Positions 18,272 to 27,253 of a stretch of DNA of 64,000 nucleotides are shown here, piece by piece (position 1 is the stretch's first letter; every line of letters starts with the position of its first letter). Source of the DNA: Promethearchaeota archaeon (GTDB lineage: Archaea > Asgardarchaeota > Lokiarchaeia > Sigyniarchaeales > SOKP01); assembly GCA_016839705.1 (NCBI GenBank), contig JAEOTR010000060.1, positions 1 to 64,000 on the forward strand, read 5' to 3'. Below the pieces are notes generated by a model, which worked only from the letters and a program-made list of their open reading frames with translations, did no database searches and was not told the DNA's origin. Both the position numbers and the translations under genes were made by a program.

Positions 18272-18535
18272 ATGGAAAGATTTTATACTATAATTAAAAG
18301 ACCTTTGATTACTGAAAAAACATTTGATTTGATCGAAAAAGAAAACAAGCTTGTATTTATTGTTAGCAGATTTGTTAATAAAAGCCAAATAAAAAGGGCT
18401 GTAGAAAAAATACATAATGTGAAAGTGATTAAAGTAAATACAATGATAACAACAAAAGGAGAGAAAAAAGCCTTTATTAAACTTCACCCAGATAATTCCG
18501 CACAGGATATTGCTATCGATTTAGGAATTTTCTAA
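18272..18535 (+). CDS. rpl23: 50S ribosomal protein uL23
   Basis: This 87-residue protein begins MERFYTIIKRPLITEKTFDL, followed by the uL23 core (NKSQIKRAVEKIHNVKVIKVNTM). An in-frame ATG at 18254 would add six residues but lies inside uL4; ATG 18272 follows the uL4 stop directly and is preferred. uL23 forms the tunnel-exit docking site for SRP. The operon stops here: uL2, uS19 and the rest of the S10 cluster do not follow. Its stop overlaps the convergent gene's end by 15 bases. Confidence 0.96.
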   Translation: MERFYTIIKRPLITEKTFDLIEKENKLVFIVSRFVNKSQIKRAVEKIHNVKVIKVNTMITTKGEKKAFIKLHPDNSAQDIAIDLGIF

Positions 18536-19648
18536 TTTTTGCTTGAAGATCTTAAAATTAAATTTTGATATTTCATCCAAACCCAATATCTGAACATTCT
18601 TCAATGAGGTAAAATTTTTAATTTTTAATAATTTTTTAGCGTCGTCTTCATCCAGGACAATAATATAGATGAAATATTTAGCTAAATATTTTTGAATTAT
18701 TCGTTGGATAAATTCTGACCTTAGTTTTGACATAGTTAAGAATAAAAAAGTCTGTTCCACAAAAAGTAAGTATTTACTAAGCCTTATGAACTCTACATTA
18801 TTCTTTAATAAGTTACGCTCAAACTCTCGATTAAACTTTAAAAGTTCCTGTGATTTATTTGGATAATTGTTTAGGAATATATGTGAGTAATATTTAAGTA
18901 AAAAGAAATTGTGAGAGATTCCTTTCCTCCACAAAAAATTATGAAATTCTTTAATCTTTATATTTTGCTTTTTTATAACATTATAATTGAAGAAACCATT
19001 AACATTCTTCTCTGTACTGGATAAAACATCTTTTTTAATAACTTCTTCGGTAAAAAAAAGAGAGAATTTAATTTCTTCATTATTATCGCATAAAAAGTTG
19101 ATTATTAAATATCCTTTCTTATTAAAATTGTTGATAATCCTAATAAAATTATGAATAAAAGAATCTTGACTATCTAATTTATCTAAATTAATAGAAAAAA
19201 AATCTAGGTGAAATGAGGTGTCTTTGTTTACAATTAATATTGATTCAGCAAGCTTTGTTAAGCTTGTGTTTGAATCAATTTTGTTAAGGAATAATCCAAG
19301 AAATTTTTGTTCTAAAATTGATTCTACATGAAATTTAATTGGTAGCTTCTTTTCGGTAATATTTTGGCGCATTATGTTAAATACCCGCACGATATTCTCT
19401 TTTTTAATATCCTCAAAATTTAGTAAAAAGAGTATTTTCTTTTGTTGTAAAGTATTCAATTGAATTGAGTAATATTGAATAAATCTTTTCTTTAAAAATT
19501 CATTCAAAATAGGAATAATTTGATTAAAGGAATTGGCTTCAAACACCGCAAAAGCGACAATTTTCTTATTCCTATTCAAACTTTTATAAAATATTAAGTA
19601 TCGATCAACTAAGTATGATAATAATTGATACTTTCCCTTTTTGACCAT
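18521..19648 (-). CDS. Unknown protein, convergent with uL23
   Basis: I do not recognise this 375-residue protein. It is soluble, Lys/Asn/Phe-rich and looks mixed alpha/beta, with repeats of a strand-helix pattern (KIVAFAVFEANSFNQIIPILNEF; KKGYLIINFLCDNNEEIKFSLFF). The end IYIIVLDEDDAKKLLKI resembles an alpha/beta edge. It starts at ATG 19648 and its last 15 bases overlap the uL23 stop region on the other strand. It stands alone. Confidence 0.65.
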   Translation of the reverse strand: MVKKGKYQLLSYLVDRYLIFYKSLNRNKKIVAFAVFEANSFNQIIPILNEFLKKRFIQYYSIQLNTLQQKKILFLLNFEDIKKENIVRVFNIMRQNITEKKLPIKFHVESILEQKFLGLFLNKIDSNTSLTKLAESILIVNKDTSFHLDFFSINLDKLDSQDSFIHNFIRIINNFNKKGYLIINFLCDNNEEIKFSLFFTEEVIKKDVLSSTEKNVNGFFNYNVIKKQNIKIKEFHNFLWRKGISHNFFLLKYYSHIFLNNYPNKSQELLKFNREFERNLLKNNVEFIRLSKYLLFVEQTFLFLTMSKLRSEFIQRIIQKYLAKYFIYIIVLDEDDAKKLLKIKNFTSLKNVQILGLDEISKFNFKIFKQKLENS

Positions 19649-19820
19649 ACATTAAATATTTTGTTATTAATTATAAAAACACAAATTTTTTGATTTCGAT
19701 CAATTAGAGAAAATTGAAGTGATAAATTCTAGTAGAATTGAAATTATGTTCAAATTGTACTAAGGTAAAAAATTATAATCAATACGACATTTTATATGTA
19801 AAACATGCAGGAGAATTAAG

Positions 19821-20012
19821 TTGAGTAAATTCGAAAGATATAAAAAAAAAGCAGAACCTTATATTTATCCTCATAAACACTGTAAGGAATGTGGTGAAAT
19901 GATAACAGAAGCTTTTACTTATTGTCCTGAATGCTATAAGAAAAGAAAAGAAAAGAAAAAAAGAAAATTTTTCAAAAGGAAAAAAAAGCAAGAGGAAAAG
20001 CTAACTGTATAA
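19821..20012 (+). CDS. DUF2116-type zinc-ribbon protein
   Basis: This 63-residue protein starts at TTG 19821. It has one zinc ribbon (HCKECGE ... YCPECYK, about residues 20-40) and a very basic tail (KKRKEKKKRKFFKRKKK). This matches the small archaeal DUF2116 family with H/C-x-x-C pairs. The basic tail suggests binding to RNA or the ribosome. It lies 74 bases ahead of the ABCE1 gene on the same strand, which would fit a translation-related role. Confidence 0.75.
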   Translation: MSKFERYKKKAEPYIYPHKHCKECGEMITEAFTYCPECYKKRKEKKKRKFFKRKKKQEEKLTV

Positions 20013-20085
20013 AAAAAGTGATATAGATTCATTTTTCTCTAAAGTTTTTTCAATATTTTAATTTTAAACCATTGTGATATAAATA

Positions 20086-21900
20086 ATGAGAATTGCAGTT
20101 CTAAATAAGGATTTTTGTAAACCTAATAAATGTAGTCCTTATGGGGAAAAACCATGTATAAAATATTGCCCGAGAGTTAGAACAGGAGATAAAACTATTG
20201 TCTTAAGTAAAGATGAAAAATACGTAATAATCACTGAAAGCCTCTGTTCGGGTGAAGGCATTTGTATTAAGAAGTGTCCATTTAAGGCAATTAGCATTGT
20301 TAATTTGCCAGATCCTTTAGAAGATCAAATAACATACCGATATGGATCAGATCAGTTTTCTTTATTTCGCATGGCAATTCCAAAAAAAGGAAAAGTCCTT
20401 GGATTAATCGGTGAAAACGGCATTGGAAAAAGTACAATGCTAAAAATATTATCGAATGAATTAAAATTAAATCTTGGTAGATTTGGTGAAAATGCTCCTG
20501 ATTGGAAGGAGATTATTGAGCATTTTAAAGGCTCAGAATTACACCAATATTTCGAAGATCTTCGAGAAGGAAAGTTGAACATAGTATATAAACCTCAAAA
20601 TATTACAGTAATTCCACAATACGTAACCGGTAGAGTTGTTGATTTATTAAAGAAAAATGATACTGAAGAAAAATTAAACCAAATTGCTGAGAAGTTAAAC
20701 CTTACTAAAATTTTAGAACGAGATATCTCTGTGTTGTCCGGAGGAGAACTTCAACGAGTGGCTATCGCGGCTGCTTATCTTAAAAATGGGGATGTATATC
20801 TTTTCGACGAACCCAGCTCATATTTAGATGTTAGCGAAAGAATAAATATGGCAAAAATAATAAGGGGATTATCGGCAGAGAATAAAACCATCATTGTTGT
20901 AGAACATGATTTAGCAATATTAGATTATCTAAGTGATTATGTTTCTATCTTATATGGTGAACCTGGGGTTTATGGAATTATTTCTCATCCTCAAGGGGTA
21001 AGAGTTGGAATTAATATATATTTAAATGGGTATATAAAAGATGAAAATGTGAGGTTTAGAGAAGAATCTATAGTATTCCATGAACGTCCACCTCAAGAAT
21101 CTCTTTATAGTTCTGGAGATGTTATTTTTTCTTATGATGATGTTGATATATCTCTGGGTAATTTCAAATTTTCTGCTTCTGGCAGTGAAATTCATTCTGG
21201 TGAAATTATTGGTATTTTAGGACCTAATGGAATAGGAAAGACTACATTTATAAACTCAATTGCTAATTTAGTAGATAATGAAACTCAGGAGACTATGAAT
21301 AAAGAAACTAAAAGCAAATTAAGTGTAGCTGTAAAATCCCAATATATAAAATTTGATGATGACAGAATAATCTCAGATCTCATAAATGAAATTAAATTAG
21401 CTGCACATCTTAGTCAATCCTATAAAAAAAGATTGTTAAATAGTTTAAAATTAGAGCGTTTAAGAGAACGTTATATTTCAGAGTTAAGTGGCGGAGAATT
21501 ACAAAGAGTTGCAATTGCTAAATGCTTATCGACAGATGCGGATATTTATCTTTTAGATGAACCTTCAGCATTTCTAGATGTTGAGATGAGACTTCAGGTT
21601 GCTCAATTATTAAGAAAATCTATTGAAGAATTAAAAAAAGCAGGTTTTGTTGTAGAACATGATATAATTACTCAAGACTTTATTGCTGATTCAATACTTG
21701 TGTTTGATGGTATTCCAGGACTTGAAGGAAATGCTTTAGCTCCTCAAAGTTTAAGAGATGGATTTAATATGTTCTTAAAAATGATGGGTATAACATTCAG
21801 GAGAGATTCAATAACCAAAAGACCAAGAGTAAATAAATCTGGAAGTAATAAAGATGCATATCAAAAAAGAATTAATGAATTTTATTATATTCCTAAATAA
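20086..21900 (+). CDS. abcE1: ABCE1 / RNase L inhibitor ribosome-recycling ATPase
   Basis: This 604-residue protein has the full ABCE1 layout. An N-terminal pair of 4Fe-4S clusters (C11, C16, C24, C28, then LCSGEGICIKKCP) is followed by two ATPase halves with Walker A GENGIGKST and GPNGIGKTT, signatures LSGGELQRV (twice) and Walker B LFDEPSSYLD / LLDEPSAFLD. It splits post-termination ribosomes and links to initiation. It is conserved in all archaea and eukaryotes. It is monocistronic or follows the small zinc-ribbon gene. Confidence 0.98.
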   Translation: MRIAVLNKDFCKPNKCSPYGEKPCIKYCPRVRTGDKTIVLSKDEKYVIITESLCSGEGICIKKCPFKAISIVNLPDPLEDQITYRYGSDQFSLFRMAIPKKGKVLGLIGENGIGKSTMLKILSNELKLNLGRFGENAPDWKEIIEHFKGSELHQYFEDLREGKLNIVYKPQNITVIPQYVTGRVVDLLKKNDTEEKLNQIAEKLNLTKILERDISVLSGGELQRVAIAAAYLKNGDVYLFDEPSSYLDVSERINMAKIIRGLSAENKTIIVVEHDLAILDYLSDYVSILYGEPGVYGIISHPQGVRVGINIYLNGYIKDENVRFREESIVFHERPPQESLYSSGDVIFSYDDVDISLGNFKFSASGSEIHSGEIIGILGPNGIGKTTFINSIANLVDNETQETMNKETKSKLSVAVKSQYIKFDDDRIISDLINEIKLAAHLSQSYKKRLLNSLKLERLRERYISELSGGELQRVAIAKCLSTDADIYLLDEPSAFLDVEMRLQVAQLLRKSIEELKKAGFVVEHDIITQDFIADSILVFDGIPGLEGNALAPQSLRDGFNMFLKMMGITFRRDSITKRPRVNKSGSNKDAYQKRINEFYYIPK

Positions 21901-22171
21901 AAAATAGTATTAAGCCTTATTTTATTGCTAATTTTGTGTATACCCCATTATTTCCATTGGAAGTTTTTAATTTGGTTTTTTTACCTGATTATATTTTGTT
22001 AATTCTTTAATAAAATAATTTAAATATAATTGAATAATTTTTAGCTGGGGCTTTATTTTATTATATTATTTAGAATTTTTTATTTAATCTATTTTTTTAT
22101 TAATTTTGCAATGGAAATTATGGAGTATCTCTAAAATATTTATCAGATAATAATAAAAAAAAAAGGTCATT

Positions 22172-22423
22172 TTATATTTTTCTCCAGAAGACTAAAGGAC
22201 GGCCTCTTTTTCCATTAGTACGAGAGAATTTTTCGATTAACTTTCTTTTCTGAAGTTTTACTAAATTATCATAAATTGTTGTTCTTGCCGTGTTCAAATA
22301 CTTAACCAGGTCTTTACGGGTAGAGGCTCCTGTTTTTTCTAGAGTCTTAAGCAAATTATTTTGAATTGGTGATAAAAATTCTTTTGGTTCAGAAAATCTA
22401 TCAATTTCAGATCTATTAGCCAT
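22172..22423 (-). CDS. Winged-helix transcription regulator
   Basis: This 83-residue protein has a helix-turn-helix core (LLKTLEKTGASTRKDLVKYL, then TARTTIYDNLVKLQKRKLIEK) and a basic wing RTNGKRGRPLVFW. It is the size of a minimal archaeal regulator. It is divergent from the ribbon-helix-helix gene at 22634. The ~210-base region between them carries an inverted repeat, so one or both proteins may act there. Confidence 0.8.
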   Translation of the reverse strand: MANRSEIDRFSEPKEFLSPIQNNLLKTLEKTGASTRKDLVKYLNTARTTIYDNLVKLQKRKLIEKFSRTNGKRGRPLVFWRKI

Positions 22424-22537
22424 AATTTATTCCTCCAATTTTTTAATAGATTATAAAACGACAATTTCTCGACATTATAATCATATTGTAAAGAAAGGGT
22501 TCCTATGATCATAATAATCCCAAATGATATATAAATG

Positions 22538-22572
22538 ATGCTTATTTATGCATTATTATCATCAATAAGCAT
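22538..22572. repeat. Inverted repeat in a divergent regulator promoter, probable operator
   Basis: ATGCTTATT (22538-22546) and AATAAGCAT (22564-22572) form a perfect 9-base inverted repeat with a 17-base spacer. TATA-like stretches lie on both sides (ATATATAAATG near 22528 and TTTATAAATG near 22577). It sits between a winged-helix gene on the minus strand and an RHH gene on the plus strand. A regulator site is the natural reading, but which protein binds it is unknown. Confidence 0.55.
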
Positions 22573-22633
22573 AAAGATTTATAAATGAAAATCACTATTT
22601 AAAAATTGGATTATAAACTCAAAACGTAGAATA

Positions 22634-23020
22634 ATGACTGAAACTTCAAGAACCACAGTAACCCTTAATAAAAGCTATATGAAATTGGTTGAAGAACTTG
22701 TTGATGTTTTTGGGGCTACTAAAGCTCAGGTAATTAGCAATATCGTAGAATCTTTTTTTAATGATAGCCACAATGATGCGCTGCTAGAAAAATTAAGAGC
22801 GCGAAAGAGAAAAGAAAATCCCCCTGAAGAAGCGGAGATAGAAGAAAAGATTATGAAATATTTAAAAATAGCAGATAAAATACCTTTTGACGTATTTTTA
22901 GATCATTTAAATCTTGATATTGAATTTGTAGTAAACCAGCTTGATGATTGGGCGGAAAAATTTCAGTTTTTATTTATAGATAATAAGATAATTAAAGTTC
23001 AAGAAGAAAAATCGACTTGA
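22634..23020 (+). CDS. Ribbon-helix-helix regulator with C-terminal helical domain
   Basis: This 128-residue protein begins with an RHH fold: strand SRTTVTLNKSYMKLVEELV, then helix GATKAQVISNIVESFF. A charged linker (RARKRKENPPEEAEIEEK) and a helical C-terminal part (IPFDVFLDHLNLDIEFVVNQL) follow. RHH dimers read DNA through the N-terminal strand. The second part looks like another small winged-helix-like unit. It is paired divergently with the winged-helix gene at 22172 across an inverted repeat. Confidence 0.78.
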   Translation: MTETSRTTVTLNKSYMKLVEELVDVFGATKAQVISNIVESFFNDSHNDALLEKLRARKRKENPPEEAEIEEKIMKYLKIADKIPFDVFLDHLNLDIEFVVNQLDDWAEKFQFLFIDNKIIKVQEEKST

Positions 23021-23035
23021 ATTATTATTTTTAGT

Positions 23036-23257
23036 TTATCCTCCAAAAATGTTTAGGAAGTCACTTGAAAGACCAACAGTCCAATCAAGTATGGATGTAA
23101 TTACACCGGTGATAATAAAAAATATAAATAAAGCAAAGCCGATGAGTAAAGCGTATTCTACAAGACTTCCACCATAATCATCCGAAAAAAATTCCTTAAT
23201 TTTAATACCAAATTTTTTAAAGACATTTTTAATATTCATTCTTATCTTAGGTCTCAA
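23036..23257 (-). CDS. Flp-like type IV pilin precursor
   Basis: This 73-residue protein has a basic N-terminal leader, then DDYGG followed by SLVEYALLIGFALFIFFIITGVI. A cut after G29 leaves Gly at +1 and Glu at +5 (E34), just as in Flp/type IV prepilins processed by A24 peptidases. A short amphipathic tail follows. It should be a membrane-stored pilus subunit. It lies far from the peptidase (10045) and the ATPase/platform genes (12184-16316) but probably feeds them. It converges with the RHH gene 16 bases away. The true start may be ATG 23239 (six residues shorter). Confidence 0.8.
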   Translation of the reverse strand: MRPKIRMNIKNVFKKFGIKIKEFFSDDYGGSLVEYALLIGFALFIFFIITGVITSILDWTVGLSSDFLNIFGG

Positions 23258-23307
23258 AACAAGCTTTTAAACTAAACGATATTTAAAAAAAATTATGGAT
23301 CGAATAA

Positions 23308-23721
23308 TTAAAATTTCAATTGTCCATAAATTTCATTAAGTTCTTCATCACTTGCTTGATTCTTTGGTATCTCTAATCTAAATTTATCATCATCATAACT
23401 CCTCGGAATAATATGCATATGAAAATGTTTGACTACTTGACCAGCTGCTGCAAAATTATTTTGGAGGATATTGTATCCATCTATTTCTAAGCTTTTATGA
23501 ATATTTATTGAAATTTTTTTAACCACCTTAATAGTCTCAGCTAATTCATCCTCAGGAATGTCTTCTAGAGTAGAATAATGCTTTTTAGGAATGACAATGG
23601 TGTGTCCTTTGGAGATAGGTGAAATATCTAGAAAGGCTAAATTTAGATCGTTTTCAAACACAATCTTTGAGGGAATTTCTCTTTTTATAATTTTACAAAA
23701 TATACAACCAGCTTCATTCAT
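23308..23721 (-). CDS. HIT family nucleotide hydrolase/transferase
   Basis: This 137-residue protein shows C6-x2-C9 at the N terminus (CIFCKI), then the histidine triad HFHMH at residues 99-103 (HxHxH, followed by IIPR). It belongs to the HINT/Fhit branch that hydrolyses nucleoside phosphoramidates or dinucleoside polyphosphates through the middle histidine. The length is standard. It is alone, divergent from NIF3. Confidence 0.92.
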   Translation of the reverse strand: MNEAGCIFCKIIKREIPSKIVFENDLNLAFLDISPISKGHTIVIPKKHYSTLEDIPEDELAETIKVVKKISINIHKSLEIDGYNILQNNFAAAGQVVKHFHMHIIPRSYDDDKFRLEIPKNQASDEELNEIYGQLKF

Positions 23722-23850
23722 TCTATTAAACCCATTTCAAATATTAAGTTGTCTAATTTAGTAATTGTCTTTTAAATTTAAATTAAAAAACCATTACTGA
23801 GATTTATCATAATAAATTATAAAAATTTTTCACATTATGAACAAAAGCCT

Positions 23851-24675
23851 ATGATTATTATGTTTCTTCAGGATATACATTCAATTTTATTAAAGAAACT
23901 TTCTCCCAAAAGTTTTAAATTAAACTCTGAGATTTATGGGTTGCAATATGGTAAAAACAGAATCAACAATATAATAAAAAAAGTAATGCTCACGATTGAT
24001 TTAAGTATTGAAGCATTACATTTTGCGGTAAGAAACAAAGTAAGTCTAATAATTTCCCATCATAGCTTAACTAAAGAATCAATCAATACATTTAATCAGA
24101 ATTTAATAAACAAATTAACATTACTTACTAAATATCCAATTTCAATATTTGTTTTAAACTCTTCATTTATCGCAGCAGAAGGAGGAGTATCAGAAACTAT
24201 AGCTGAAGCACTTTATTTAAATGTTGAAAAAACTTTTGAAATTAAGAATTATAAAGGTATTAAAGTTCCCATTGGACGAATTTGCACTCCAAAATATTAC
24301 TTAAGAAAAGATCAAAAAATGACGATGGAAAGATTGTTGAAGAGAATTAAAACAAATATAGAATTATCTCATGTTTTATATGTAGGTAATCTCAAAACAC
24401 TAATTAATAAAATTTGCATTGTTGGTGGAGATACACCCAACATAAAATACCTAAAAAAAGCACTGAAATTAGGATGTGATTGCTATATATCTGCCAAAAT
24501 TAACTACATGGATGCAATCTTTGGAAGGGATATGGGTCTGGCTTTAATTGAGGCTTCACATTATAAGATTGAAATCCTGGCGTTGAAAAAACTATCTAAT
24601 ATCCTAAGTTTAGAATTCCCCCATGTCGAATTTCTGTTATTTGAGTCAGGTGACCCTTTTCAAATTTCCTTTTAA
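23851..24675 (+). CDS. NIF3/YbgI family metal protein (GTP cyclohydrolase I type 2-like)
   Basis: This 274-residue protein has the NIF3 hallmarks: LIISHHSLT (metal-binding His pair, about residue 70), the Gly-rich GGDTPN in the C-terminal half, and a closing E-x-SHYKIE with another metal His. The family forms toroid hexamers with a dinuclear metal site. Its cellular function is still unsettled despite the cyclohydrolase name. ATG 23851 is used; ATG 23860 is an alternative. Confidence 0.85.
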   Translation: MIIMFLQDIHSILLKKLSPKSFKLNSEIYGLQYGKNRINNIIKKVMLTIDLSIEALHFAVRNKVSLIISHHSLTKESINTFNQNLINKLTLLTKYPISIFVLNSSFIAAEGGVSETIAEALYLNVEKTFEIKNYKGIKVPIGRICTPKYYLRKDQKMTMERLLKRIKTNIELSHVLYVGNLKTLINKICIVGGDTPNIKYLKKALKLGCDCYISAKINYMDAIFGRDMGLALIEASHYKIEILALKKLSNILSLEFPHVEFLLFESGDPFQISF

Positions 24676-24808
24676 AAAAATAATTAAAAACCTTTGAGCA
24701 CTAGAAAGAGCTAAACATATTTAAATAAAAGTTTAAATTTATTAGATATAATTTGATTTTAAAGAAATTTTAAATTTTTCCTTATTCAGGATTAATAGTG
24801 AAATTAAA

Positions 24809-25390
24809 ATGCCAATAATTGAATATAACGGGAAAAAACCCGAAATTAGTACACATTCTTATGTGAGCCCCCAAAGTACTATAATTGGGGATGTAAGGGT
24901 AAGTGATAATGTAATAATCTGGCCGGGGTCAATCATTCGGGCAGAAAACGCCCCAATAATGATAGGGGAATACTCAACGATATTTGATGGAGTCATGATG
25001 TTAACAAGATCTCAGAGAAGTTCCATCAATATTGGCAGATACTGCATAATTGAGTCTGGTGTTGCTTTATTAGGGTGTTTCATGGAAGATTATGTTCAGA
25101 TAAAGGAGGGAACTCTTGTCTTCGAAGAAGCCTCTATAGGTGAGGGTGTAATCATTATGAATGAAAGTCAAGTTCCTCCGGGATTAACGATCCCCGCCCG
25201 AACCGTTATGAGGGGAATTCCTGTTGAATCAATCAGAGAACAAACCAGGAACGATGTATTAAAACAAAAGGATCGTGCCGAAAATTATTCCCAATTATTC
25301 ACGAAAATAATAAACCAACTTCCAAATGCTCAAGGCTACTTGTTGACTTTACCTGATTTTCTAAAATTTTTAATAAAAAAAGATGAATAA
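24809..25390 (+). CDS. Left-handed beta-helix protein, gamma-carbonic-anhydrase-like but metal site lost
   Basis: This 193-residue protein is built from hexapeptide repeats (STIIGDVRVSDNVIIWPGSIIR; SIGEGVIIMNESQVPPG) and has the general order of the gamma-CA/YrdA family. The histidines that bind zinc in that family (in the pattern GHxxxxHGC) are missing; here the stretch reads IIESGVALLGC. So it keeps the fold but probably not carbonic anhydrase activity; acyl/nucleotidyl transfer or a scaffold role is possible. The C terminus is helical. It is monocistronic. Confidence 0.75.
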   Translation: MPIIEYNGKKPEISTHSYVSPQSTIIGDVRVSDNVIIWPGSIIRAENAPIMIGEYSTIFDGVMMLTRSQRSSINIGRYCIIESGVALLGCFMEDYVQIKEGTLVFEEASIGEGVIIMNESQVPPGLTIPARTVMRGIPVESIREQTRNDVLKQKDRAENYSQLFTKIINQLPNAQGYLLTLPDFLKFLIKKDE

Positions 25391-25414
25391 AAAAAATAAA
25401 AGATGAGGGTATAA

Positions 25415-26302
25415 TCAGACCAGAATATTTAACATTTTAACGAGTTCCTTATATCTCGAACGAAGTGTTACTTCAGTTACGCCGACCAAATTGGCAATCT
25501 CTTTTTGGGAAACTCTTTTGTCCTTCATTTTACAAACGAGGTATAAAGCCCCTGCACATAAACCCTTAGGATCTTTCCCAGAAGTAGAAAATTTAGAAAT
25601 GAAAGATTGTAAAATTTTAATAGTTGTATTCTCCGCTTCAGCATCTAATTCTAACTCTGCGATAAATCTTGGGATAAGAGAGATTGGATCAGTAGATGGA
25701 ACTTTTAGATTTAATTCCCTAATTAGAGTTCTATAACATCTTCTAACATTCTTGGCACTAATAGATGTTTCATCTAAAATTTCCTGTAATGTTCGGGGAA
25801 TTTTCCTTTCTCTGCAAGCGAAATATAGACAAGCAGCAACCATTCCGTTAATTGATCTCCCCCTTAGTAACTTTTTCTTGAAAGCCTCAATATAGAGTCG
25901 TATGGCGGTTTTCTTTACATGATTAGGTAAATTTAAATTACTACCGATTCTTTTTAATTCAGTTGTTGCTATTAACATATTTCGTTTATCCCAAGTCATT
26001 CGAGAATTCCATTTAGCAGCTCGTTTCAAATCAGGGCTTTTAATACTTGTTTTGTCTATAATTGTGCTCAATCCCATATCTGGTAGAAGAATCGAGATGG
26101 GAGAACCTGTACGCTCTCTGCTTTCTTTTTCTTGCTTAGTAAAGGCTCTCTTACCACTATGAGAAATATCAACTATTCTTTCACTGATTACTAATCCGCA
26201 TTGACCACAAACAATTTCTCCCCTTTCATGCAGCGGAATAACTTTTCCCTCGCATTCAGGGCATGAGTTTGAATAATTACTTAAATCTGATTCTATTTCC
26301 AT
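25415..26302 (-). CDS. tfb: Transcription initiation factor B (canonical TFB)
   Basis: This 295-residue TFB has a zinc ribbon CPEC ... CGQCG (about residues 14-36), a B-reader/linker (TGSPISILLPDMGLSTIIDK), and two cyclin repeats with the recognition phrases RSINGMVAACLYFACRERKIPRT-type and KGLCAGALYLVCKMK. It recruits RNA polymerase to TBP-bound promoters. An in-frame TTG 12 bases upstream (26314) would add MGII; ATG 26302 is more likely. It is the general factor beside the divergent copy at 4933. Confidence 0.95.
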   Translation of the reverse strand: MEIESDLSNYSNSCPECEGKVIPLHERGEIVCGQCGLVISERIVDISHSGKRAFTKQEKESRERTGSPISILLPDMGLSTIIDKTSIKSPDLKRAAKWNSRMTWDKRNMLIATTELKRIGSNLNLPNHVKKTAIRLYIEAFKKKLLRGRSINGMVAACLYFACRERKIPRTLQEILDETSISAKNVRRCYRTLIRELNLKVPSTDPISLIPRFIAELELDAEAENTTIKILQSFISKFSTSGKDPKGLCAGALYLVCKMKDKRVSQKEIANLVGVTEVTLRSRYKELVKMLNILV

Positions 26303-26496
26303 AATAATACCCAATTCTTATATTTAAAAAATTAAAATTCCTTATACCTAAATACTACAATTTTTTAATTGAAAACTATCCCGTACACCGAAAGAAAATT
26401 GATTTAAAAACTATTTCGAACTTTTTGTGACTGAAAATCGAAAACAATCTCTGATGCAAATATTATAAACATAAATATACTATTTAAATGTTTCGC

Positions 26497-26519
26497 TCCC
26501 CAATGGGAACTCATGGGGA
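26497..26519. other. Hairpin in the TFB upstream region
   Basis: TCCCCA (26497-26502) and TGGGGA (26514-26519) pair around an 11-base loop that also contains CCAATGGG-type symmetry. It is unusually GC-rich for this DNA. It lies between the membrane-protein gene's end and the TFB promoter, so it may be a terminator for the former or an operator for the latter. Confidence 0.3.
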
Positions 26520-26556
26520 AATGATGTATATTATCCCGATATTCCACTATTAATGT

Positions 26557-27183
26557 TTACAGGAAAAGTGGAAGAAAGGGGGTAAAACCAAATAAGACAC
26601 ATCCCATAACACTCGAAAGTAACCACATCATTGTTTTTCTTGGATTATTGATTATCCGGTTATTATTTATTAAATACCAGAGACTTAACACGATGTTTAG
26701 AAATGAAGTTAAGGAGAAAAAAGAAAAGCAATAGTATATAGTTTTTTCATGGGGAAGCTGAACTATAGTAAAGTCTTTAATTCCATTCAAATAAAAAGGA
26801 TCAATCCCGCTAAATTCTATAAAGTTAAAAATCAAACGATCTGGTAAAGGATCCAAAATCCATATTAAAAAATATATCCCATAATTAAATAGAATTCCAA
26901 ACGCTAAAGAAATATAAACCGTACCTAAAATTAATCTTGATTTAGTTAATGTATCCTCATCTTTTTCAACTTTTTTTAACCTAGGTTGAAGATAAATCCC
27001 CCTCAACCTCAATAAAGTTAGAATTCCAATGGCGAGGATGATAAAAACGAAGATAAATTTCATATACTGGATAAAAATTAAGAAAAAGTTATTAAATGCT
27101 ACACACCAGTTTTCTAAGCCTAAAATTATATCATCAACCACATTATCAAAAGAGAGAACCTTTTTATTTAAGAAGAACACCAT
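26557..27183 (-). CDS. Integral membrane protein of unknown function
   Basis: This 208-residue protein has about four membrane helices (roughly 35-58, 90-110, 145-170, 185-205), a basic cytoplasmic loop after helix 1 (RLRGIYLQPRLKKVEKDED) and an aromatic outside loop. It resembles no family I can name. It precedes TFB on the same strand, separated by about 240 bases including a hairpin, so it is probably a separate unit. Confidence 0.65.
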   Translation of the reverse strand: MVFFLNKKVLSFDNVVDDIILGLENWCVAFNNFFLIFIQYMKFIFVFIILAIGILTLLRLRGIYLQPRLKKVEKDEDTLTKSRLILGTVYISLAFGILFNYGIYFLIWILDPLPDRLIFNFIEFSGIDPFYLNGIKDFTIVQLPHEKTIYYCFSFFSLTSFLNIVLSLWYLINNNRIINNPRKTMMWLLSSVMGCVLFGFTPFLPLFL

Positions 27184-27253
27184 TTCAAAATATTATCTAA
27201 TAGAGTCTATTTAAAGTCTACAGAATCATAGATTTGGTTTAATTAAATTGATA

